From the NCBI GenBank assembly GCA_004764695.1, contig SMSO01000007.1, forward strand, positions 79,501 to 143,500: DNA of 64,000 bases, in the 5' to 3' direction. Positions 11,449 through 22,165 of the stretch are shown one piece after another. Source of the DNA: Schizochytrium sp. TIO01 (Eukaryota > Sar > Bigyra > Thraustochytrida > Thraustochytriidae). The notes under the pieces are model-generated. The model had not been told where the DNA came from. It saw only the letters and a program-made list of their open reading frames with translations, and ran no database searches. Position numbers and translations under genes: made by a program. Positions within the stretch are counted from its first letter, which is position 1; every line of letters starts with the position of its first letter.

Positions 11449-11692
11449 ATGGGATTATGGTAAAAGAATTTGAAAAAAAGAAAGAAGAAAACGTCGAGAC
11501 AAAAAAACAGTGCCTCAGAGCTCACAAGGTGAGGCAAACAAAGCCGTAGCTCAAGCTCGGCGAAACAGCGGTGGTACCTACCCCGCGGTCGCAGGAAAGA
11601 GCTGCAGCAGAAGAGGTTCCAGGCAGCAGCAGCGGCTTCAGCGGCGGCGTCAAGAGCGACAGCAGCAGGCAGGAGCAACAGCCGCCAACACC

Positions 11693-13912
11693 ATGGAGCA
11701 CCACGGAGGGCGCCAGCGCAGGCCGCAACACCAATCGGCCGTCCCGCCGCAAGGACCAAGCAGGAGGTCAAACGCCGGCGAGTCCTCCTCGAACGGACCT
11801 GCAAGCTCCGGCAGTGGCTCCGGAGGCCACAGAAACAGCGCTAACAGCGGCGGTAGTGGTCACTTTGGCGGTAGCAACAACAGCGGCGGCAACACCAAAA
11901 ACAACAACAACAGCAACCACAGCACCAACAATAACCACAACAACAACAGCAACAGTAACAACAACTCCGGACAGAGGTCCTCATCGCGCAGATCGAGGTC
12001 AGCCCGGCGCGGAGGCAAGCGTACCGCCACCCAGCAGGAGGACTTCGCCGCTGAGGAGGGGCACAGCGGTACCAAGAAGAACCGCCAGGAGGACATCCGC
12101 GACAAGACTTACAGAGGAGCGCAAGACAGCGCAACCAAAGCCCACGGCAAGACGGATAATACGACAATGGAAGGTATTGAGAAGAATGACGATCAGGATA
12201 AGGATGACAAGCCCAGGTCCAAGTCAAAGGCGCACCTTTCGGAGCAGACCTTTGCGTCTTTGGATATCTTGCCCCAGACAAAGAAGGCACTGGCAGAGGT
12301 GCTCAAGTTCACCCATTTAACCAAGGTCCAGGCTGCCACTTTGCCAGAGGTGATGAAGGGCGGCGATGTGCTGGCGAAAGCAAAAACTGGCTCAGGAAAG
12401 ACGGTTGGCTTCATGTTGCCTACTATTGAGAACATTGCCAAGAAGAAGCAGGCTCCCTCGCCCGCCATTCAGTGCGTGGTCATTGCACCGACAAGAGATC
12501 TGGCGATCCAAGTGTACGAAGAGGCAAAGGCACTGGCTACGTACCACTCGCACGTGTCCATGGCATGTATCGTTGGAGGTATCAACAAGAACAAGGACCT
12601 CAGACGCTTTGACAGCAACATCGACATCCTTATCGCCACGCCTGGACGTCTCCAGGACCACCTTGCCACCACCTCAGGTTTCGCAGACCGCATGCGTTCC
12701 CTCGAAGTCCTCATCCTCGACGAGGCTGACCGTCTCCTCGACATGGGCTTCCGCCCCGACATCGAGCGAATCCTCGGATACCTGCCCAAGTCTCGCCAGA
12801 CGCTCCTCTTTAGTGCAACATATCCTACGAGTCTCGAGCCCATCGTCAAATTCGCGCTCAAGGAGGACTTTAAGCTCATTGACACGATCGGTGAAGAGTC
12901 TACGCAGACCAATGCTCAGGTTACGCAAAAGTCCACCATTGTAAGCCAGGAAATGCACCCCCACGTGCTGTACTGGCTGCTCCACGATCACATGGAGCAG
13001 ATGAGCAAGACGCCCGAGGGCTACAAGGTGATGGTCTTCTTCCCTACGGCGCGCATCGTCGGCTTCTGGGCACAGATCTTCAACCATATCGGTGTGCGTG
13101 TACTAGAAATGCACAGCCGCAAGTCACAGGCCCAGCGCGGCAAGCTTGTCACTGAGTTCCGTTCTGGTAAGAACCTTATCATGTTCTCCAGTGATGTCTC
13201 TGCACGCGGACTTGACTTTGAGGGTGTTACTCTTATCCTGCAAATGGGGCTCACTGACCGCGAACAGTACATTCACCGTCTCGGACGTACTGCTCGTGCT
13301 GGTCAGGGCGGCCAAGGCATCCTGGTCCTAGCACCCTTCGAACGCAAGTTCCTCAACGAGCTCAAGGACCTGCCTGTTGAGGCCATCGATGGCGAGGCTC
13401 TTGAGGCCCGCGGCCAGGCAGCTCCTGTTACTAAGGCTTTGCAGGACGTCGAGCGCGATGTCAACCTTTTCCTTGCCGCAGAATCCGCATACCGCACTTT
13501 TCTTGGATTCTACATCAACAAGACCAAAGCTCTTGGTAAGTCCCGCTCCGAACTTATTCAGCAGGCCAACACCTGGTCCGCTGACGCAGGTCTTACTCGT
13601 GTGCCCGAACTCGAGGCCAAGACAGCTGGCAAAATGGGCCTCAAGGGCAGCACCGAGGTAAACATTCATGGCAAACGTTTCTACAACACTCCTGATACCC
13701 GTCCTATTGCTGCTACTGCAGCACAGGGATCCAGCAATGGTCCAAGTGGCCAGCACCAAGGAGGTGGCGCATCAAGGATGTCATCGTCGTCAAGCGGCAA
13801 TCGTGGTGGTCGCCGTGGAGGCCACGGTGGTGGTGCTCGTAGTGGCGGTGGAAACCAAGGCTTCCGCGGGGGCCGTGGAGGCCGTGGTAACTCTGGTAGA
13901 TTTAGTAATTGA
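11693..13912 (+). CDS. DEAD-box ATP-dependent RNA helicase (RH31/MSS116-like), RGG tail
   Basis: A 739-residue protein from ATG 11693, which sits in ACC-ATG-G; the frame is open upstream to a GTG at 11510, but that part is low complexity and lacks ATG. Residues 1-150 are disordered (Ser/Gly/Asn runs, Arg/Ser patches). The helicase core follows: Q-motif region with FASLDILP, motif I AKTGSGKT (230-237), PTRDLA, TPGR, DEAD (343-346), SAT, ARGLDF and HRLGRTARAG (from 528). The region after the core (RTFLGFYINKTK, ANTWSADAGL, GKMGLKG) matches the C-terminal extension of plant RH26/RH31 and fungal MSS116-type helicases. The last about 50 residues are RGG/GGR-rich, an RNA-binding tail. It should unwind RNA or remodel RNPs, possibly in an organelle. 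No clear targeting peptide is visible, so location stays open. Confidence 0.95.
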   Translation: MEHHGGRQRRPQHQSAVPPQGPSRRSNAGESSSNGPASSGSGSGGHRNSANSGGSGHFGGSNNSGGNTKNNNNSNHSTNNNHNNNSNSNNNSGQRSSSRRSRSARRGGKRTATQQEDFAAEEGHSGTKKNRQEDIRDKTYRGAQDSATKAHGKTDNTTMEGIEKNDDQDKDDKPRSKSKAHLSEQTFASLDILPQTKKALAEVLKFTHLTKVQAATLPEVMKGGDVLAKAKTGSGKTVGFMLPTIENIAKKKQAPSPAIQCVVIAPTRDLAIQVYEEAKALATYHSHVSMACIVGGINKNKDLRRFDSNIDILIATPGRLQDHLATTSGFADRMRSLEVLILDEADRLLDMGFRPDIERILGYLPKSRQTLLFSATYPTSLEPIVKFALKEDFKLIDTIGEESTQTNAQVTQKSTIVSQEMHPHVLYWLLHDHMEQMSKTPEGYKVMVFFPTARIVGFWAQIFNHIGVRVLEMHSRKSQAQRGKLVTEFRSGKNLIMFSSDVSARGLDFEGVTLILQMGLTDREQYIHRLGRTARAGQGGQGILVLAPFERKFLNELKDLPVEAIDGEALEARGQAAPVTKALQDVERDVNLFLAAESAYRTFLGFYINKTKALGKSRSELIQQANTWSADAGLTRVPELEAKTAGKMGLKGSTEVNIHGKRFYNTPDTRPIAATAAQGSSNGPSGQHQGGGASRMSSSSSGNRGGRRGGHGGGARSGGGNQGFRGGRGGRGNSGRFSN

Positions 13913-15623
13913 TTCAACACGCATATCGAAGGTTATGGGCTCCACCAGCGAACGATTACAAGCAAACTAGCAATTTAATTAGCATTGTCTCGCGAGTGGA
14001 ATTTCTCCCTTTGCTCTTCGTTTTGCACAAAACTCTTTCCCCCCCGCTTAAAACACACACACCCACTCTTATTCTCTCCCTTCCTCCCCCCCTCTTCTCT
14101 TTATTTCTCTCTCTATCTGGTCATTCCAATATCGATTTGTAGGTATTCATCTGAATTACATGTTTACTTTCTTTTGCTGTACTCAATTTTCTTCGAGGCG
14201 GTACTCATCGCTTTTATCCCCTCACTCTTTTTACTTGAACTGTGCACCCTCTGGGTTTTGTATGGCCACACAGGACACTGAACGTTCAGTGACCTGATCA
14301 AATATAGCACTTGCTTACTCTTCCTGCTTTTTAGCAAGACCTCCTTCTGAACTCCTCAGGTCAAGCGCTACGAAACTTGCACGCCAACGTCCCTCTTTCT
14401 TGGTGCAACCACAGACCACCACATTGCGAAGTTGTGGTGGCGGAGAAAAGAAACACCTTTCCGAGCTGCCCAACAGTATTCTTTTGGTGAATGTTGTTAA
14501 TGGCGTAATGACATCCACCTCTTACTACTACTACACCACCTTCCAGCTAGCAACACAATATCCAGGCATCTTCAAAGTTGCGTCTGGGGTGATTAAATTC
14601 CCCCAGCACCGACGGTTGGCGGGGATTACCGTGCTGAGAAATGCAAACATGATGAAAGGAACTGTGAGTATTCCAAGACACAACAACAGTTTTGGTTTCG
14701 CCTCTTTTCCTTACTGTAAAGTATTGCTGTCGAGGTACCAGGCGCCTACCTTTCGAAGCGACTAAGGCACTCGTCCGAGGCTCTCCCTGCACCAGAGCAA
14801 TCAATATCTTCGTCTACTGAAAGTCACAGGCGACGGCCATTTTATACAGCAAACGAAAATACTCGTGTTGCTGATCACCCCTGAACAGAGAGAGAGAGCC
14901 CTTTCATTACTTTCCTAATTTTTTCAGTCAATAAATAAAAACATTAAAACAAATAAAATAAAAGCATGAAACACTTGCGTTCCCCCCTCCAGCGAGCAAA
15001 AGCTTCTAAAGCTGTGACATGGTACCAAGAACCTACCAAGTAGTCTTTACAGCAAAGCCCTCAGCTTTGGCAATCATGTTTCACTTCATTTTTTTGGTTT
15101 CTAGCACGGCCTATGTTGGTACACACTGCACAACAGGAGTTCAAGAAACCGTGACCGCAAAAGCCGAAGGCACAAGAAGCTAGCTGCTGAACATGGCCCT
15201 CGCCATCGAAAAGTGTGGAGAATAGCAGCACAAATAGGAACAAGAGGACTAGGTACCGATTTACAAAACCATCTCTGAGATTTAGAACAGAGATCGTTTC
15301 GAGCTATGGTAGCATTGGTAAGCGGCGTTGTGGTACTTTATCAATTCATAACTCTCAGTGGCAACTTGAGACAAGACATACAGGTTCATTTTTGCAACAC
15401 TAGTACACGTACTAGTACTAGTAGTACCTACATAGAGTGTATAGAAAAATATCTTTTGCTAGTTAAATTTGACTGGGCAAAAAGCGTGAGACAAACGTGT
15501 TTTTCTCCTCTCCTTTTACTAATTGAAGATCATAGGGCGTCGCTTGTGACTGCCTTTTCCTTCCATACATGTACAGTGTTTTTCAAGTCCTAACAGAACT
15601 CACATCCAGCCTTTTCTTTCCTA
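13913..15623. other. Intergenic, convergent 3' flanks
   Basis: Spacer between the 3' ends of the helicase (plus) and the golgin (minus). It contains a pyrimidine-rich stretch (about 14035-14120), AATAAA-containing AT-rich DNA near 14930-14960 that could serve polyadenylation, and a small ACTAGTAC palindromic cluster at 15399-15427. No coding region is supportable; a 121-codon plus-strand frame at 14400-14765 begins with TTG and has no recognisable feature. Confidence 0.55.
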
Positions 15624-18600
15624 TTACTGGTGCTGTTGAGCGGCAACAAGAGCTTCCAGTTGACGCCGGAAGGATTGCCGGATAGTTTCCTGTTCGCTCC
15701 GGAGCTCATCAAGCTCTTCCTGGGTTTCGCCAAACATTTCCAACAACACTTCATGTTGATCTGTTTTCTCCTCCAGTTCTTTCCGAAGAGTGGCAACTTC
15801 CTTAGCCAAAGCAGACGCCTTGCGAGCGCGCTCGCTAACTCGGACAAGCTCTTCAGATAGAGCATCTCTTGCACGTTCAATTGAACTGATTTGCTCTTTC
15901 AACCCCTCAATCTGTCCCTCCTTTTGGTGCACCTGCGCACGCAACTGCTGTACATGAACAAGTGATGGAGTTCCATGCATAGGATATTCTTCCATTGGTG
16001 GCGCAGGTGCTTGAGAGCTTGACTCAGTATTGAGGTCTCCTCCCAGGTTGAGGTCTGCAAGAATACTTTCCTGCGTGCGTGGACCACCACCGCCTGGCAT
16101 GCTCAGAGCAGAACCCGCAATGCTAGTTGCATCGTCTCCGAGGTGAAAGTCACTTGCAGTACGAGAAGATGCACTACGATGTAGAAGATGTGAAGTACGA
16201 GCGTGCGACTCAAAGTCTACAATCTTCCGCTCTAGTCGATCACGAGCCTCTTCATGTAACCTAGTCAAGTCTGCAACTTCTTGTTCATGGCGCTCTTCTG
16301 CCATTGCCATGGCACGGCGCAACTTAGTTTCCCCAGCCTTGATCTCATCAATGCGTTTGCTATGTTGGTCTCGAACTGACTCGAGCTGGGCAAGGAGGGC
16401 TTCGTTCTCGCGCTCCGCCGAGTTCAAGCGGTCCTTAACACTACGTAGTTGCGCTTCCATACGGGACTTTTCGGAGGCAGCACCATCCAAGGAGGCCTGC
16501 AGCTCAGCCAATCGCAATTGCATGTCACTCCGCGCTGCTTCTGCTTGCTGTCTTGCAGCTCGGGCTGCACTTTCAGCCTGTTCAGATGCTAAAAGTCGGG
16601 CCATGATTGAGGAGTGAGCAGACTCGTAAGAATTGCGTTGAGTCTGGTTGGAGGACTCAAGAGCTTCAATTTGCCGCAGTAAAGGGCGCGTGGCCTTGGC
16701 AGAGTTTGACACAAGATCCTCATTTCGCTTTTCTGCAAGTTGAAGCTGATGTTTCAGAGACTTGATCTCAGAGCGCAAGTGCTCTTCGGTCAAGGATTGT
16801 TGAGATCCTTGCTCTTCCATAGCCTTTTGCATATCTGCAACATTCCTTTCCATCACTGATGCAACATCATTGCGCACCTGAGTTGAACTGATCTGTTCTT
16901 TTAACTGGTGGCGGAGCTTTTCTTGCTCCACCCGGGCAGTATTCAAGTCTTGCTTAACAGCACTCGTCTCGCGTTTATGCTCTGAAACTTCCTTCCATGC
17001 TTCATCAAGAGAAGCTGTGAGGTGTTGAATCCGTGAGGCTTGCTCCTCAATCTTGGTTTGAGCCTCGCTAAATTTGCGCGCTACATCGGCACTTGACGAT
17101 GCCTTATCAGACCAAGAACTCAGCTCCTTCTTGTGCCGATCTTCAGCAGCCCTAAGCTCCTCGCGCAATGATGTGCAAGTTTCCTCGGACTGAGCAAGCT
17201 TAGTTTTCAAGGCTTGACTTTCAGCCTCGGCAGCGCGTTTTTCCTCGCGCATCTTCTTCAAATTTTGTTCAACTGTGCCCATGCGTTTTGAAAGGGCCAT
17301 ACCTTCTGCCATGAGGGCTTCATGTTTGCTGACAGCTTCTTTCATACGTTCATCGGCAGATCGTGCGCGCTGTTCTGCCTTACGCAAAGCATCTTGCAGA
17401 GACTTTTGGCTTGATTGTTTCCCTTCAGCTTGCATCTGATATCTGCGCGAAGCCTCTTCGGTTTCTGACAGTTGCGCTTTCAGCTTGCTTAGCTCTTCCT
17501 GGAGATGCGTGTTTTCCGACATGAGAGAAGATGATTGTTCAAGTGTCGATTCCAGTTGCCGCTCCCGTGCCTCAAGAACATGCTGCAGCCTCTCGATTTC
17601 GGCACGATGTGCTTCATCTGGTCCAGAGCTTAGGATTGGGGCTTCGAGTATCTCTGATTGTACATTAGCTCCTTCGGTTGGAGCTGGTTTAATATGAGCA
17701 GAGCTATCGTTCTCAATTTCTCCATTGGTACTTTGGGGTTCATCCTCCTCGTTTTCTTCTCCATCCCCTTCATTTCCTTCTTCTACTTCAAGATTTGATT
17801 GAGACGCGTCTTCCATTTCTTCGCTTCCTGGTAGTGCCTCTTTCTCAGCAAATGCATCTTCCGTGGTTGCTGAGTTGTCAGTGTAATGATGTTCATGATT
17901 TACTTGATGAGTCAATCCAGACTCCACTTCAAGAGTTGTCTCCTCACCTTCAACAATAGCACCATTCTTCTCCACATCGTGGTTATTCAGTTCTTGACAG
18001 TCACCAGACAAATTCTTGGCCTCATCCTCCGTGTGCTCTACAGATTCCTCTTCAGCAACACTATTATTGTCGCCTGAGTTGGCATCCGAGTCTTCTTTTT
18101 GCTGAGTTTGCTCGCTTTGATTTTGGGCATCCTCATCGTCAGTAAGCCCAGTGTGAATCTCATCTTCTTGGTCATCCCAGCCGTCGCCTTCAACTTCTAT
18201 GGGACTTTCCTCTTGTGGGAGACCTGATTCTTGATCCTCTACTGCCGTATCGTCTTCTGGAGTCTTCGGAGAATCTTTGGCTGCCTCCTCGCTCTCCTCA
18301 GCAGCCTCTTCTTCGATGTGCATTCTTGCTGCGGTTTCATCCTGTTCTTGCCCTTGCTCCTGCTCTTCATCTTCCATTAATGAAGGATCATGGTCTTGCA
18401 CCTCAGTCTCCTCCTCCCTTTGACCCAGTTCCTCAACTGTCGCCACTTCTTGGGGTGAGTTTTGAACTTCATCAATATCGTCCAGGTCGATGCTGTCATC
18501 GTCAGCATCTCCCCAACCATCTTGAGATGCTGTCCTAGGAAGTTCATCTTCCTTCTGAATATTTTCACCTTGGGCAGAATCTCCCGCCTGATGTTCTCCG

Positions 18601-19304
18601 TGATCTTTAACACCACTCACAAGGATATTGTCTTGGTCTTCACTGTCGCCAGAATTATCTCCATCATCTTGATCTTGATGCTGTTCATCATGGTGAAATG
18701 CTGTCGTTTCGGAGCTCTCTGCTGCGTTGGTGACACCATCCTCACCTTCCTGGTCAATATCTAGCTCGAGGTCATCCTCTTCATCCCATCCCGACCCAGC
18801 ATCCTCGTTGGCAGCTGCAGTAGTTGCAGCAGTAGAGGGTTCTGTGTCCTGGCCAGCTTCTCTCAGATTCTCATTATTTTCATGTGAAAGTTGTGTTCCT
18901 TCCTCAGCTCGTTCTTTGTCAAGACTCTCATCCTGAGAATTATTTTCCGGATTAGATTTAAGTTTGACGGCACTTTCATTGCTATCTCCGTTCTCGTTTT
19001 TGGCGACCGAACGGTCGTCTTCGACGCCTCCAGCAGCAATTTCATCTTTGCCAGCACCACTTTCTTCGTGATCTCCATTTGCACTGCTATCTTTTGCATC
19101 TCCATCTCTACCGTCAACACCCGCGTTGTCGATGACTTCGCTAGTGTCTTTGTTGTTGCTATTGTAGTCTGCGCTGTTATCGTTGCTGTTGTCATCCTCG
19201 CTGACGCCTACGGCCTCGTCAAGCTGCTTCTCGAGGTTCTCCTTGAAGGCGTTGGCCTGGGCGATCACATTGCCCAGGCTAGACCAGGACGAGCCCCAGT
19301 CCAT
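15624..19304 (-). CDS. TMF1-type golgin (golgin candidate 5-like), long coiled coil
   Basis: A 1226-residue protein from ATG 19304 to TAA 15624-15626. The N-terminus (MDWGSSW..LGNVIAQA) is a short amphipathic helix as in TMF1-related golgins. Residues about 35-570 are extremely acidic (Asp/Glu/Gln/Ser). From about 590 to the end it is almost continuous coiled coil. Two landmarks identify the family: the conserved AEGMALSKRM segment near residue 660 (matching the AEGEELSKKQ segment of the TMF DNA-binding Pfam family) and the C-terminal block ending EMFGETQEELDELRSEQETI, which matches the Rab6-binding C-terminus of TMF1/plant golgin candidate 5. Such proteins tether vesicles at the Golgi. The acidic N-terminal half is longer and more acidic than I expect for the family. 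Confidence 0.85.
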   Translation of the reverse strand: MDWGSSWSSLGNVIAQANAFKENLEKQLDEAVGVSEDDNSNDNSADYNSNNKDTSEVIDNAGVDGRDGDAKDSSANGDHEESGAGKDEIAAGGVEDDRSVAKNENGDSNESAVKLKSNPENNSQDESLDKERAEEGTQLSHENNENLREAGQDTEPSTAATTAAANEDAGSGWDEEDDLELDIDQEGEDGVTNAAESSETTAFHHDEQHQDQDDGDNSGDSEDQDNILVSGVKDHGEHQAGDSAQGENIQKEDELPRTASQDGWGDADDDSIDLDDIDEVQNSPQEVATVEELGQREEETEVQDHDPSLMEDEEQEQGQEQDETAARMHIEEEAAEESEEAAKDSPKTPEDDTAVEDQESGLPQEESPIEVEGDGWDDQEDEIHTGLTDDEDAQNQSEQTQQKEDSDANSGDNNSVAEEESVEHTEDEAKNLSGDCQELNNHDVEKNGAIVEGEETTLEVESGLTHQVNHEHHYTDNSATTEDAFAEKEALPGSEEMEDASQSNLEVEEGNEGDGEENEEDEPQSTNGEIENDSSAHIKPAPTEGANVQSEILEAPILSSGPDEAHRAEIERLQHVLEARERQLESTLEQSSSLMSENTHLQEELSKLKAQLSETEEASRRYQMQAEGKQSSQKSLQDALRKAEQRARSADERMKEAVSKHEALMAEGMALSKRMGTVEQNLKKMREEKRAAEAESQALKTKLAQSEETCTSLREELRAAEDRHKKELSSWSDKASSSADVARKFSEAQTKIEEQASRIQHLTASLDEAWKEVSEHKRETSAVKQDLNTARVEQEKLRHQLKEQISSTQVRNDVASVMERNVADMQKAMEEQGSQQSLTEEHLRSEIKSLKHQLQLAEKRNEDLVSNSAKATRPLLRQIEALESSNQTQRNSYESAHSSIMARLLASEQAESAARAARQQAEAARSDMQLRLAELQASLDGAASEKSRMEAQLRSVKDRLNSAERENEALLAQLESVRDQHSKRIDEIKAGETKLRRAMAMAEERHEQEVADLTRLHEEARDRLERKIVDFESHARTSHLLHRSASSRTASDFHLGDDATSIAGSALSMPGGGGPRTQESILADLNLGGDLNTESSSQAPAPPMEEYPMHGTPSLVHVQQLRAQVHQKEGQIEGLKEQISSIERARDALSEELVRVSERARKASALAKEVATLRKELEEKTDQHEVLLEMFGETQEELDELRSEQETIRQSFRRQLEALVAAQQHQ

Positions 19305-19444
19305 CGTCCCCGAGTCCCCTCGCGCCCGCAGAGTCTACTACGGTCCCTCGCGCGGCCGTCTATGGGCCTTGCCAGGTCATTGCCGATCTGCCATATCCTA
19401 TCTCTTTGGTCTTATCCGCATCGTCTTCAGAGAACCTCTTCAAC

Positions 19445-19620
19445 ACAAACAAACAAACAAACAAACAAACAAACAAACAAACAAACAAACAAACAAACAA
19501 TTACAAACAAACGAAGTGAAACAATAAAGTGAAACAAACAAACAAACAAAGTGAAACAAAGTGAAACAAAGTGAAACAAAGTGAAACAAAGTGAAACAAA
19601 CAAACAATTACAAACAATTA
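19445..19620. repeat. AAAC array grading into a GTGAAACAAA decamer array
   Basis: 19445-19500 is an AAAC tetranucleotide array (about 14 units). It degenerates into five perfect tandem copies of GTGAAACAAA at 19551-19600, then back into AAAC units. The decamer looks derived from the tetranucleotide. Confidence 0.9.
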
Positions 19621-21695
19621 CAAACAAACAAACAGAAAGAGTGACTTTATTGATTCGCCTAGCACTCGCTACCCACCTGCTACGAGGTTGAGATAGATAG
19701 ATATTCGAAATGATTGTTGAATTTATCGAATACGACGAAGAAAAGAGAAATGCGAAAGCGGAGAATAACCAAGGCTGCACGAAGAAAACACCGAAAGATT
19801 GGCCAGACTGCATTACGCATTTATGAAGTTTAAACCAAACGTAGCACCTTGCAGGCTATTTCTGCGTTCAACGATGCATGTCGTGATTGTGCTGCTATGC
19901 CGATTAGTCGATGGCCTTCGACTTTATTCTTTCTTCCTCTTTAAGATTTTCTTCTAAGCCTCTCCGGTTTACTCTACTTTGCGCAAATAGAGAGTTAAAG
20001 AGCCCAAAGTGGAGTATACGGTTTTCTTCACTGTAGGAGGCGCACTTTGCAATAGGGAGAAAACGCAGAACTTCAACCAGGAACCCGCTCCTGGACGACA
20101 GCAGTTTTAGTACCCACTACAATCACTTGATTAAAAGTGGGCTCCCAGTGGACTTTGGACTTGAAACATGAATTCCAGATTGGTTCTCGTAGAGTAAGTC
20201 GCTGCACGTATAATACGCTGAGTGGAATTGACGCGAACACTTATCACGGGAATATATCTAAGAGAATCGAATGCACGCAAACCTTGAACGCAATTGCAGG
20301 TTGAGAAAGAGACTTCTCAGAGACGAGAACACGGCCTGAAGCAAATCAGCATTTTCGTTTTCATAAACATGCGCGGAAATGCAAGAGATACAACGACCTC
20401 ATCAGGTTTTGACTCTTGCGACGGAAATCTTTCACCCTTGGAACACACCAGATCAACTTCAAGAGTCCACCCCCAAGCAGATTAATTCTTGCCTCTGATC
20501 ATGCAACAATGGCGACCAAGCCTCTATTATTTCTATCGCAGCCCCAACCAAAACCAAAGGCAGCATGCTCCGTTCTGGAATTGATGAAGCAATTTAGAAG
20601 CAATCGGGTGATTACCAGCTCCTGGTCAACTATAACTCGCACACGGAGTCGCCCATGAACGAACCCAGTTGATCGCTAGATACTGTAGTTCAGGGTGATT
20701 AGGTGGCAAAGGACCCTTTATTTATGCACACTCGCCGTCGCGAAGTTGGATCGAAGCGCCTTTTGCTGCCCAATATCTCAGACCCAAGTGACCATTGCGA
20801 GCTCCCAATGCCAAGTGGAAGTACGTAGTTTCTATTTTAGCTCTTCTCGCAATTGATTTGAGATGAAGCTTCTAAAACATGCGATTGTCCTGAGGCAATG
20901 ATGCACAATCCGTTTGGCAGGACGCCATGCAAACGGGGAGGATATCTTCGAGGATAACTTGCGAACTGGAGACCGGTGAAAGTATAAATCTCGAAGGAGC
21001 ATTGGTCGCAGAAGGCATCGAACCGGAAGCTGAATAGGCTCTTGAACAGAGAGCTCTCGGAGAAAAACAAGAAATCTTGCCGAGATAGATGACAAATCAC
21101 GCACTGTATGCCAGGCTTGCGTGACCTCAAGCTTCGACAAACGCACTTCAGACCCGCCCGTATCAACCAGAGCAGCAGACCTGCAGACCTCCTCGAAGAG
21201 CCTTCCACGTCGCGGTTCTCGCGCCTCAATTCTTCACTTCTTCATTTCTTCATTTGGTCTTTGACTCTTTAATAGTGCTTTATAGATGGAAAAAGAGGAA
21301 CCTTTGCTTCAGATTCTAAGGAAGCTCAGTCAGTCAGTCAGTCAGTCAGCCAGCCAGGGCTCTTCCGCTCGCCTCCATCCGCGACAGCTGGCAGGACGGG
21401 CTCTGTGAGACCTCAGTTGACCCCACGCGTCGAGCTTCGTCTGCCTCAGCAGCGAAGAGTCTTGGCGGCGCCTTTGCTCCAAGTCTGCAGAACTTGATTG
21501 ATGCCATTCTTTTCATTGTCTCTCTCTTCTTTTCATTCGTGGCTTTTCCTTTTTTAATTAATTAACTAATTAATTAATTAGTTAATTAATTAATGAAGAT
21601 TCTCCACTCTAGTCGCCACTAGCCTAGGCCTACCGGTATTTTTAGCTTTTAAAGTAAAGTTTTAACTTTAATGACGAATTCTAAAAGTCTTTTCT

Positions 21696-21758
<63 letters not shown>

Positions 21759-21760
21759 CT
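21696..21760. repeat. (TTTC)n microsatellite
   Basis: About 16 units of CTTT, followed by CTCT. It encodes only a Lys-Lys-Glu-Arg repeat frame on the minus strand. Confidence 0.95.
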
Positions 21761-22165
21761 CTCTTCAGTATACAAAAGGAGAAACGATCGCCATAGTGGT
21801 AATAAATACTAAACATCAGCGATAATACTAACAATTGTTATGTCATGGTTATTTATTTCATGATGGATCGCAGTGACCATTGAGACACGAGACCGTGATC
21901 AAATCGCAATTGGCGCGGTCGGGGCCTCGGCAGCGGGCTTTGGACACCTGATTTCGTCGGCGGTGGGTGTGGGTATCTTGACGAGGCTGTATCGGAGCGT
22001 CTTCCGTGTGGGGGTTACGTAATCGAGGGCTAAATCGGCGCGTGCGATCGCGTCGGGTGGCGAGCCCGGGACCAGGGATTCCACCAAGCACGCAAAGCGT
22101 GTAGTTTGTGAAGCTGAGAACGTCTTGGGCTTGCTAGTGGTCCTGCAAAAGACTCGAAGCCCGCC

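Larger units (their letters stand above)
19305..22165. other. Intergenic with simple repeats, no supportable gene
   Basis: Between the divergent 5' ends of the golgin and the DUSP gene. It contains an AAAC array at 19445-19500, a decamer array at 19551-19600, a CAGT array near 21325-21355, a TTAA-rich stretch at 21556-21595 and a TTTC array at 21696-21760. Minus-strand frames at 20832-21229 have no recognisable features and no support. Confidence 0.6.

Noticed and set aside
11510-11692. Upstream GTG extension of the helicase
   Set aside because: Low-complexity Ser/Gln/Arg sequence, no ATG, while ATG 11693 has an excellent context.
11841-12290. Cys-rich minus-strand frame opposite the helicase N-terminus
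   Set aside because: Complement of the Asn/Gly codon runs of the helicase; composition artefact.
14400-14765. 121-codon plus-strand frame
   Set aside because: TTG start, no recognisable features, adjacent to a 3' flank.
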